Shown here: in pieces, positions 56,283 to 64,000 of the stretch
How the letters are laid out: every line of letters starts with the position of its first letter
How positions within the stretch are numbered: the first letter of the stretch is position 1
Source of the DNA: Streptomyces sp. TSRI0107
Lineage (GTDB): Bacteria; Actinomycetota; Actinomycetes; Streptomycetales; Streptomycetaceae
NCBI RefSeq assembly: GCF_001905845.1
Contig: NZ_LIVZ01000004.1
Location: forward strand, 372,001 to 436,000
DNA length: 64,000 bases
Direction: 5' to 3'
Position numbers and translations under genes: made by a program
The notes under the pieces: model-generated
Told to the model about the DNA's origin: nothing
Seen by the model: only the letters and a program-made list of their open reading frames with translations
Database searches by the model: none

Positions 56283-56990
56283 ATGACATTTGTGCAGGTC
56301 ATCGACTGCAAGACCAGCCGTTTCGACGAGATCGACCGGCTGATGGACAGGTGGGTCGAGCAGACCAAGGGAAAACGCACGGCGACGCACAGTCTGATCG
56401 GGAAGGACCGGTCGGACGCGTCGCACTTCATCGAGATCGTGGAGTTTCCGTCGTACGAGGAGGCGATGCGGAACTCCGAGCTGCCGGAGACCGATCGGAT
56501 CTTCCGGGAGATGGTCTCGATCTGTGACGAGATGCCGACGTTCACCGATCTGGACGTGGTGCGGGACGAGCAGTTGTCCACGGCGACGGTCCGGCGGTTC
56601 TTCGAGCTGGTGGCCGCGCCCGGGGAGCTGCCGCCGCTGGACGAGGTGATGGTGGAGCACTATCACGACCACAATCCGGGGAACCCGGAGGACGCGATCG
56701 GGATGGATCACATCCGGCGCGAGATCCGGGTGTGGCGGGACGGCTTCGACTTCCAGTTCAGCATCGAGGACCTGATCGCGGAGGCCGACCGGGTGTGCGC
56801 GCGCTGGTTCTGGAAGGGCACCCACAAGGGGGAGTTCCTGGGGATCACGGCGACCGGGAAGGAAGTCTCGATGAGCGGTACGACCGTCTTCCGGTGCGGT
56901 GTGGACGGGAAGCTCGCCGAGGGCTGGTGGGAGTACGACCGGATGGGGCTGATGGAGCAGCTCGGCGTCTTCGAGGAGATGGAGCGCTGA
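56283..56990 (+). CDS. SnoaL-like/ester cyclase-fold protein with N-terminal monooxygenase-like domain
   Basis: 235 residues. First 95 residues resemble a dimeric alpha-beta barrel (MTFVQVIDCKTSRFDEIDRL, SHFIEIVEFPSYEEAM); the rest is a SnoaL-type domain (HYHDHNPGNPEDAIG, EDLIAEADRVCARWFWKGTH). Such fusions occur as stand-alone proteins in actinomycetes; substrate unknown and no polyketide genes are near. GGAGG lies 6-7 nt before ATG 56283. Confidence 0.72.
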   Translation: MTFVQVIDCKTSRFDEIDRLMDRWVEQTKGKRTATHSLIGKDRSDASHFIEIVEFPSYEEAMRNSELPETDRIFREMVSICDEMPTFTDLDVVRDEQLSTATVRRFFELVAAPGELPPLDEVMVEHYHDHNPGNPEDAIGMDHIRREIRVWRDGFDFQFSIEDLIAEADRVCARWFWKGTHKGEFLGITATGKEVSMSGTTVFRCGVDGKLAEGWWEYDRMGLMEQLGVFEEMER

Positions 56991-57021
56991 GAGCCGCCGG
57001 AGAGACCCGCGAGGGGAAACG

Positions 57022-57057
57022 GGAAGGCCCGGCACCTCATCGGGTGCCGGGCCTTCC
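57022..57057. terminator. Bidirectional terminator after groEL
   Basis: GGAAGGCCCGGCACC (57022-57036) pairs perfectly with GGTGCCGGGCCTTCC (57043-57057), 6-nt loop, between the converging SnoaL-like gene and groEL. Confidence 0.75.
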
Positions 57058-57072
57058 TGCGTGAGCGGTGCG

Positions 57073-58794
<1,722 letters not shown>

Positions 58795-58823
58795 TCAAGG
58801 CAAATGTGCTTCGGTGAAGCGGC

Positions 58824-59132
58824 TTACTTCTCGATGATCGCGAGGACGTCGCGAGCCGAGAGAACGAGGTACTCCTCGTTGTTGTACTTCACCTCGGTGC
58901 CGCCGTACTTGCTGTAGAGCACGACGTCGCCGACCTTGACGTCGAGCTCGACGCGCTTGCCGTCCTCGACACGGCCCGGGCCCACGGCCAGGACGACGCC
59001 CTCCTGGGGCTTCTCCTTGGCGGTGTCCGGAATGACCAGGCCAGAGGCGGTGGTCTGCTCGGCGTCGAGCGGCTGGACCACGATGCGGTCCTCGAGCGGC
59101 TTGATGGCAACCTTGGAGCTGGCGGTCGTCAC
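58824..59132 (-). CDS. groES: Co-chaperonin GroES
   Basis: 102 residues, complete Gro[23 protein letters not shown], mobile loop [13 protein letters not shown], and [20 protein letters not shown]. Caps GroEL rings. First gene of the operon; two CIRCE elements lie 100-175 nt upstream. Confidence 0.97.
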   Translation of the reverse strand: MTTASSKVAIKPLEDRIVVQPLDAEQTTASGLVIPDTAKEKPQEGVVLAVGPGRVEDGKRVELDVKVGDVVLYSKYGGTEVKYNNEEYLVLSARDVLAIIEK

Positions 59133-59231
59133 GATCCGACCTCCCCCTTCGGAGATCTCACGGGGTTAACTGTCTGAGGTGGCGACCAGGTGGATCCGTC
59201 GTCGCGGGTGCCGGACCTGCCCGTCGCTTGT

Positions 59232-59258
59232 TTGGCACTCTCCAGGGGGGAGTGCCAG
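59232..59258 (-). promoter_or_regulatory. CIRCE operator 1 (HrcA site)
   Basis: TTGGCACTC (59232-59240), 9-nt spacer, GAGTGCCAG (59250-59258). Matches TTAGCACTC-N9-GAGTGCTAA apart from the outer positions. Lies in the predicted 5' leader of groES. Confidence 0.9.
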
Positions 59259-59265
59259 AGCCGAG

Positions 59266-59293
59266 ACTATGACCGCGGTTAGCACTCGGTCAA
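59266..59293 (-). promoter_or_regulatory. groES-groEL promoter
   Basis: On the minus strand TTGACC (59293-59288, inside CIRCE 2) and CATAGT (59271-59266) with a 16-nt spacer; TAGTCT two nt further is the alternative -10. HrcA bound to either CIRCE would block it. Confidence 0.65.
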
Positions 59294-59305
59294 GCGGAGT
59301 GCCAA
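59279..59305 (-). promoter_or_regulatory. CIRCE operator 2 (HrcA site)
   Basis: TTAGCACTC (59279-59287), 9-nt spacer, GAGTGCCAA (59297-59305). Overlaps the -35 box of the groES promoter. Confidence 0.92.
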
Positions 59306-59320
59306 TCACCGTGCGGCGCG

Positions 59321-60130
59321 TCAGCGGGATCGCCCGTGAACGCCCACGTAGTCCTCCAGGTTTCCGACCGTCAGGTCCGCCTCCTGGACGCGGCGCAGCA
59401 GGCGTACCGTCCGCTCCCTCAGACTCGGCGTCAGCGTCTCCGTCGCCGGTACGGCGATGATGTCGCCGGGGCGGAGGCGGTGGGTGCCGGTGGTGAAGGT
59501 GAGGTCGGTGCCGGTCATCGCGGCGCGCCAGAGGATCACCGCGCGGACACCGCAGTCGGCGGCCGCGCGGAGGGTGGTGCGGTCGTACGTGCCGTAGGGC
59601 GGGCGGAAGAGGTGGGGGCGCACCCCGAAGCGGGCGCGGAGTTTGTGCTGCTGGCCGCAGATCTCGGCGCGCTGCCCGGCGTACGGCAGGCCGCGCAGGG
59701 CGGCGTGGTCGAGGGTGTGGTTCTGCAGGCCGGCGCCGACCGAGCGCAGGCGGGCGAAGTGGCCGTAGCCGGGGCCGGCGACGCTGTCGGTGAGGAACAT
59801 GGTGACGGGCAGGCGCAGTTCGCGGACCAGGTCGACGAAGCGGGGGTCCTTCTCGGCGCCGTCGTCGTAGGTGAGGAAGACGACCTTGTCGCGGGTGGGG
59901 ACGCGGTCGAGGACCGGGGGGAGGTCTCCGTCGGCGGGCAGGGTGGGCCGCCGTGGGGTCCTCGGGGGTGTGCGGAGCGGCTCGGTGAGGCCCCAGCGGA
60001 GGTACGGGGGCGAGGACGGCTCCGGACGGTCGGGCGCCGGGCCCGGTGCGCCCCGCAGCCCGTGCGTGGCCGTGCAGCCGCACAGCAGGAGCAGCAGGGC
60101 GACGGCCGGACCGGCCCAGCGCGGCCTCAC
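59321..60130 (-). CDS. Polysaccharide deacetylase lipoprotein (second of a coupled pair)
   Basis: 269 residues. Lipoprotein signal (ALLLLLCGC) and NodB-type catalytic domain with TYDDGAEKDP, zinc-binding NHTLDHAAL and RPPYGTYDRTTL. Likely deacetylates a cell-wall or secreted polymer outside the membrane. Its GTG (60130) overlaps the stop codon of the upstream paralogue (GTGA), so the two are translationally coupled. Confidence 0.85.
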   Translation of the reverse strand: MRPRWAGPAVALLLLLCGCTATHGLRGAPGPAPDRPEPSSPPYLRWGLTEPLRTPPRTPRRPTLPADGDLPPVLDRVPTRDKVVFLTYDDGAEKDPRFVDLVRELRLPVTMFLTDSVAGPGYGHFARLRSVGAGLQNHTLDHAALRGLPYAGQRAEICGQQHKLRARFGVRPHLFRPPYGTYDRTTLRAAADCGVRAVILWRAAMTGTDLTFTTGTHRLRPGDIIAVPATETLTPSLRERTVRLLRRVQEADLTVGNLEDYVGVHGRSR

Positions 60131-61059
60131 AGGTAGTCCTCCAGGCGGGCCACGGCGTACCCCTCGGCCGTGACCTTGTCGAGGAACCGCCGGATCATGT
60201 CGGGCATGGATCCCTCCCAGTGGTCCTCGCCCCGGAAGTGGGTGAGGACGATGTCGCCGCGGCGGATCCGCTGATCCCACTCGCGGTACTCCCAGCGGTC
60301 GACGAAGACCTCCTCGTTCCACAGTGGCACATGCGTGATCCCGCAGGCCTTGGCGGCACGCAGGGTGTCCCGGTTGTAGTTGCCGAAGGGCGGGCGGAAC
60401 AGGCGCGGGCGCTTGCCGAACTTCTCCTCCATGACGTCCTGCATGCCGCAGATCTCGCGCAGCTGGCCGGAGCGGGACAGGCCCGGCAGGTAGGGGTGGT
60501 GGAGGGTGTGGTTGTTGAGGGGCGCGCCCCGCTCCTGCATGCGTTTGAAGTAGCCGTAGTCGTCCTTGACGAGGTAGTCGCTGAGGAAGGCGGTGTACGG
60601 GACGCCCAGCTCGCTCATCATCCGCAGGAACGCCGGGTCCTTCTCGGCGCCGTCGTCGATGGTGAGGAAGACGACCTTGTGCTCGGTGGGGACGGTGGTG
60701 AAGACCGGGGGGAGGCCGAGTTCGTCGTGTCCGGTGACCTCGAATCCCTCGCGGGTGGTGATCCTCGGCTTTCTCGCCGGGGGTGGCGGGGCTTGCAGCG
60801 GGACCTGTTCCAGGCCCCAGCGTCTGGCGGCGGCCGCGCGGGCGGCGTGGTCGGTCCGCAGCCGGGAGGCGTAGCCGTCGAGAGCGCGGGCCTCGGGCGC
60901 CTGGAGGGGCTTCTCCCGCTCGGGGGCGGGGTTGCCGCGTGTGGTGTCGCCGATCAGGGTGCAGCCGGAGGCGACGGCCGCGGCGGCGAGGACGGCGGCG
61001 CCGGCACGGAGACGTCGGGCATATGCCCCGCTTTTTTCATTTTGTACTACTAGTCGCAT
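60127..61059 (-). CDS. Polysaccharide deacetylase lipoprotein (first of a coupled pair)
   Basis: 310 residues. Lipobox VASGC after a hydrophobic signal, then NodB domain: TIDDGAEKDP, NHTLHHPYLP, RPPFGNYNRDTL. Strongly similar to the next protein, indicating duplication. ATG at 61059 with GGGAAG upstream; divergent from a methyltransferase gene 90 bp away. Confidence 0.87.
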   Translation of the reverse strand: MRLVVQNEKSGAYARRLRAGAAVLAAAAVASGCTLIGDTTRGNPAPEREKPLQAPEARALDGYASRLRTDHAARAAAARRWGLEQVPLQAPPPPARKPRITTREGFEVTGHDELGLPPVFTTVPTEHKVVFLTIDDGAEKDPAFLRMMSELGVPYTAFLSDYLVKDDYGYFKRMQERGAPLNNHTLHHPYLPGLSRSGQLREICGMQDVMEEKFGKRPRLFRPPFGNYNRDTLRAAKACGITHVPLWNEEVFVDRWEYREWDQRIRRGDIVLTHFRGEDHWEGSMPDMIRRFLDKVTAEGYAVARLEDYL

Positions 61060-61149
61060 GAGGCCGGATCTTCCCAGCAGGCACCCCCGATCCCCCGCCG
61101 ACACCGCCACCGACGGGCCACCGTCCACCGACTGGCCGACAATGAGCCG

Positions 61150-62382
61150 GTGAACAACCCGGTGAACGACCTGAACGCGCTGCGCACCCCGGAAGGCACC
61201 GCCCTCCTCGACGAGGTCCGCGGCACCGACCCCGCCCACGAACTCGCCGTCGCCACCCGGCTGCGCCGCGAGCACCCGGCCGAGCTGGTCTCGGCGGCGC
61301 TCGGCCAGGCGCGGCTGCGGCAGCGGGCGGCGGCGAAGTTCGGGACCGAGGACGCCGGGCGGATGTTCTTCACGCCGAACGGAGTCGAGCAGTCCACCCG
61401 GGCGAGCGTCGCCGCGTACCGGGCGCGGCGGATGCGCGAGCTCGGCGTGACCTCCGTCGCCGACCTGTGCTGCGGGATCGGCGGCGACGCGATCGCGCTG
61501 GCGCGGGCCGGGATCCGGGTGCTCGCCGTCGACCGGGACCCGCTGACGGCGGCGGTGGCGCGGGCGAACGCCGAGGAACTGGGGCTGGCGGACCTGGTCG
61601 AGGTGCGGGAGGCGGACGTCACCGAGGTGGACACGGCCGGATACGACGCCGTGTTCGTCGACCCGGCCCGGCGCGGTGGACCATCGAGGGGGGCCGCGCG
61701 CAGCGCGTCCGTGAGGGGCGGTGGCCGGGCGACGGGCGGGCGGATTTTCGACCCGGAGGCCTACTCGCCGCCGCTGTCCTGGGCCGTGGAGGCCGCCGGG
61801 AAGGCCCGGCACGCCGCCCTCAAGGTGGCGCCCGGCATCCCGCACGAGGCGGTGCCGGACACCGCCGAGGCCGAGTGGATCTCCGACGGCGGGGACGTGA
61901 AGGAGGCCGTGCTGTGGTTCGGCACGGAGCCCGGACTGGTGCGGGCCACCCTGCTGCCGGGGCCGCGCACGCTGACCGGACGCGGCCTCGCCGACCCGGC
62001 CGTACGGCCCGTCGGACGCTTCCTCTACGAGCCGGACGGGGCCGTCATCCGCGCGCATCTGGTCGCCGAGGTGGCCGAGGAGGTCGGCGGCGGGCTGCTC
62101 GACGCGACCATCGCGTACGTCACGGCGGACGAGCTGCGGCCGACGCCGTACGCATCGGCGTACGAGATCACCGACCATCTGCCCTTCAACGTCAAGAAGC
62201 TGAAGGCGCTGCTGCGGGAACGGGAGGTGGGCGTGCTGACCGTGAAGAAGCGCGGCTCGGCGGTCGAGCCGGAGGAGCTGCGCCGCAAGGTCCTGCCCAA
62301 GCCGCACGGGCCCGGGTCGGCCACGGTGTTCCTCACCCGGGTCGCGGGCGCGCCGGCCATGCTGCTCGGCCGGCCCGCCTGA
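61150..62382 (+). CDS. SAM-dependent methyltransferase with THUMP-like domain
   Basis: 410 residues. N-terminal helical part, class I methyltransferase core with DLCCGIGGDAIAL (105-117) and VDPARRGG as the catalytic loop, and a C-terminal THUMP-like region (YASAYEITDHLPFNVKKLKA, KKRGSAVEPEELRRK). Likely an RNA methyltransferase; the target is unknown. GTG at 61150 is used; GACAAT ends 6 nt upstream, so it may be leaderless. A GTG 4 codons later is possible. Confidence 0.78.
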   Translation: MNNPVNDLNALRTPEGTALLDEVRGTDPAHELAVATRLRREHPAELVSAALGQARLRQRAAAKFGTEDAGRMFFTPNGVEQSTRASVAAYRARRMRELGVTSVADLCCGIGGDAIALARAGIRVLAVDRDPLTAAVARANAEELGLADLVEVREADVTEVDTAGYDAVFVDPARRGGPSRGAARSASVRGGGRATGGRIFDPEAYSPPLSWAVEAAGKARHAALKVAPGIPHEAVPDTAEAEWISDGGDVKEAVLWFGTEPGLVRATLLPGPRTLTGRGLADPAVRPVGRFLYEPDGAVIRAHLVAEVAEEVGGGLLDATIAYVTADELRPTPYASAYEITDHLPFNVKKLKALLREREVGVLTVKKRGSAVEPEELRRKVLPKPHGPGSATVFLTRVAGAPAMLLGRPA

Positions 62383-62398
62383 GCCCTCCGCGCTCGGC

Positions 62399-63448
62399 TC
62401 AGCGCAGCGACTCCCACAGCTCGCCCGCCTCCGGTTCGTCCGCGACGACCCGGTTGCGGTCGGAGGGGGCCGGGACGACCGGCATGGTCACCGTGGTGAC
62501 GTCGTCGGCGGACAGGCCGTGCAGGCTCCGCCCCAGGTCGATCAGCTCGCCGAGCGAATCCAGGCCGGTGTCGGTGGTGAGGCTGCCGGTGACCGCGTCG
62601 GCGACGTCGTAGAGCCGCGTGGCGTCGGTGAGCAGGCCGAGGGCCGAGATCCGCTCCAGCAGGGCCTTGACCAGGGTGTGCTGGAGCTCTATCCGGCCCA
62701 GGTCGCTGCCGTCGCCTATGCCGTGCCGGGTGCGGGCCAGGCCCAGGGCCTGCTCGCCGTCGAGGTGGTGGGTGCCGGCGTCCAGGCGCAGATGGCTCTG
62801 CTCGTCGTCGATGTCCTCCTCGGTGGTGACGGTGACCCCGCCGAGGGCGTCGACCAGGTCGGCGAAGCCCGAGAAGTCGATCTCCAGGTAGTGGTCCATG
62901 CGGACGCCGGTCAGCGTCTCCACGGTCTTCACCGCGCACACCGGACCGCCCACCGTGTACGCGCTGTTGAACATCGCGCCGTACGTCTCGGCCGACTCGC
63001 CGCCGGATTCCAGCGGGCAGGACGGCCGGGTGACCAGGGTGTCGCGCGGGATGCTCACCACGGTCGCCGCGGTGCGCCCCGCGTCGAGGTGGACGACCAT
63101 CGCCGTGTCGGACCGGGCGCTGCCGCCCTCGCCGCCGCCCAGTTCCCGGTTCTCGGCGCCGTCCCGCGAGTCCGAGCCCAGCACCAGGATGTTCAGGGCG
63201 CCGCTGGGCAGCGGGGAGGCGGAGGCGCCGGCGGACGGGGTGACCAGGGCCCGCGGGGGGCGGTCGTCGCCGAGGGCGCTGTTGATGTCGACGCCGGTGA
63301 TGTTGTCGTCGAGCTGCCAGTAGACCCAGCCGGCCGCTCCGGCGCCCAGCACCAGCAGGGCCGCGAGGGTGAGGCCGGCGGTCTTCAGCAATCCCGACCG
63401 CCGGCCCACTGGTCTGCCCTCGTCCCCTTGTTCGTCAAGTCCCGCCAC
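62399..63448 (-). CDS. LytR-CpsA-Psr family protein
   Basis: 349 residues. Short cytoplasmic N-terminus, one membrane helix (about 23-43), and an outer LCP domain: LVLGSDSRDGAENRE, VSIPRDTLV, DFSGFADLVDALGG, LARTRHG. LCP enzymes transfer lipid-linked glycopolymers (teichoic acid or similar) to peptidoglycan. GTG at 63448. Tail to tail with the methyltransferase gene. Confidence 0.92.
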   Translation of the reverse strand: MAGLDEQGDEGRPVGRRSGLLKTAGLTLAALLVLGAGAAGWVYWQLDDNITGVDINSALGDDRPPRALVTPSAGASASPLPSGALNILVLGSDSRDGAENRELGGGEGGSARSDTAMVVHLDAGRTAATVVSIPRDTLVTRPSCPLESGGESAETYGAMFNSAYTVGGPVCAVKTVETLTGVRMDHYLEIDFSGFADLVDALGGVTVTTEEDIDDEQSHLRLDAGTHHLDGEQALGLARTRHGIGDGSDLGRIELQHTLVKALLERISALGLLTDATRLYDVADAVTGSLTTDTGLDSLGELIDLGRSLHGLSADDVTTVTMPVVPAPSDRNRVVADEPEAGELWESLR

Positions 63449-63525
63449 AGACAGGAACGTAAGTCCGAATTATTACGAGCAGGAACGCCAGGCCGCCTTT
63501 TCTTGGGAAAATCTCAGATTCCGCG

Positions 63526-64000
63526 TCAGCCCAGGGTCACCGCGGGCACCGGATTGCTCCCGCTCCATGTGCCGTTGAACCCGAATGTCACCGAACCTCC
63601 GGACGGGACCGTTCCGTTGTAGGACAGGTTCGAGCAACTGACGGCGGTGCCGGACTGGGTGCAGTTCGCGTTCCAGGCCTGGCTGATCCGCTGGCCCGCG
63701 GCGAACGTCCAGTTCGCCTTCCAGGAGGACAGCGCGGCACCGTCGCAGTCGATCCGCACCTGGCCCGTGAACCCGGTGTTCCACTGGTTGACGACGCTGT
63801 ACGTCGCCGTGCACCCGTCGCCGGGGCCGGGCTCCTGACCGGTTCCGCCCAGCGACTCGGCGATGGCGCGGTAAGCCGGCTTCGCCGCCAGGTTCTCGTC
63901 GTACGGCGTCGCCGCGCCGTAGCCGTCGAAGACGTCCGGGACCCAGGAGTCGGCGTCGTTGAAGCCCCAGACGGTGACGCTGGTGCAGCGGTCGACGGCG
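63526..64000 (-). CDS. Endo-1,4-beta-xylanase, GH10 end plus CBM2 (5' part outside window)
   Basis: 158 codons are visible, open to the right edge. The first visible part (CTSVTVWGFNDADSWVPD, PYDENLAAKPAYRAI) is the C-terminus of a GH10 catalytic domain. A Gly/Pro linker follows, then a family 2 cellulose-binding module with flanking cysteines and exposed Trp (CTATYSVVNQWNTGFTGQV, GNANW-like SSWKANWTF, ending PAVTLG). Secreted plant-wall enzyme by family. The catalytic residues lie outside. Confidence 0.88.
   Translation of the reverse strand, partial: AVDRCTSVTVWGFNDADSWVPDVFDGYGAATPYDENLAAKPAYRAIAESLGGTGQEPGPGDGCTATYSVVNQWNTGFTGQVRIDCDGAALSSWKANWTFAAGQRISQAWNANCTQSGTAVSCSNLSYNGTVPSGGSVTFGFNGTWSGSNPVPAVTLG

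Overview
The window is high-GC chromosomal DNA from a Streptomyces or very close relative. The evidence is codon usage, bldM, a WhiB-like gene, ShbA-type sigma, a class E sortase signal (LAETG), a c-di-AMP riboswitch of the actinobacterial ydaO type, a BldN-type promoter at bldM, and a gene order that matches, from memory, the S. coelicolor region around groES/groEL1, guaB, bldM and the five-kinase cluster. I see no insertion sequence, prophage, integrase, tRNA, rRNA or CRISPR; this looks like core chromosome.

Layout. 1-5.7 kb: a conserved accessory system made of a DUF5682 protein (cut by the left edge), a MoxR AAA+ ATPase, a SWIM zinc-finger protein and a DUF5691 protein. Its divergent control region carries two facing copies of the LexA-independent DNA-damage promoter motif (RecA-NDp, recognised by PafBC). 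5.7-9.2 kb: B12-binding mutase subunit, lipase-like hydrolase, M23 peptidase. 9.3-11.8 kb: pcrA/uvrD helicase, again behind a RecA-NDp promoter. 11.9-17.1 kb: two paralogous NlpC/P60 hydrolases (the first behind a c-di-AMP riboswitch, the second behind a perfect 16-bp hairpin) and small membrane proteins. 17.1-21.1 kb: a PspC-sensor two-component system divergent from a PspC/LiaF-like gene. 21.1-24.8 kb: DoxX, a membrane protein with a Cys cluster, a class II aldolase, a PPOX-fold protein. 24.8-27.0 kb: guaA and chorismate mutase, the latter behind what looks like a Phe/Tyr leader-peptide attenuator. 27.0-27.76 kb: gene-free DNA rich in perfect hairpins. 27.8-34.4 kb: sortase-anchored protein, GMC oxidoreductase with succinate-semialdehyde dehydrogenase, metallo-hydrolase with divergent AraC regulator.

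34.4-44.2 kb: five Ser/Thr kinase genes in one direction, one of them (39132-41969) a degenerate kinase with about 360 extra residues inside the kinase fold. 44.4-51.0 kb: glpD, a nucleotide-sugar dehydrogenase homologue without its catalytic Cys and Lys, a membrane protein, GuaB3-like protein and guaB. 51.2-57.0 kb: shbA, bldM, WhiB-like gene, LysR/MOSC pair, SDR, SnoaL-like protein. 57.0-59.3 kb: groES-groEL1 under two CIRCE operators. 59.3-64 kb: two coupled polysaccharide-deacetylase lipoproteins, a methyltransferase, an LCP-family protein and the 3' end of a GH10-CBM2 xylanase.

Together the window links purine synthesis (guaA, guaB, guaB3), cell-wall remodelling (M23, NlpC/P60, deacetylases, LCP, spore-associated kinases), development (bldM, WhiB-like, shbA) and stress responses (PafBC-type promoters, HrcA/CIRCE). 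Many genes have a TANNNT-like -10 box about 6-7 nt before the start codon, so leaderless transcription seems common here.
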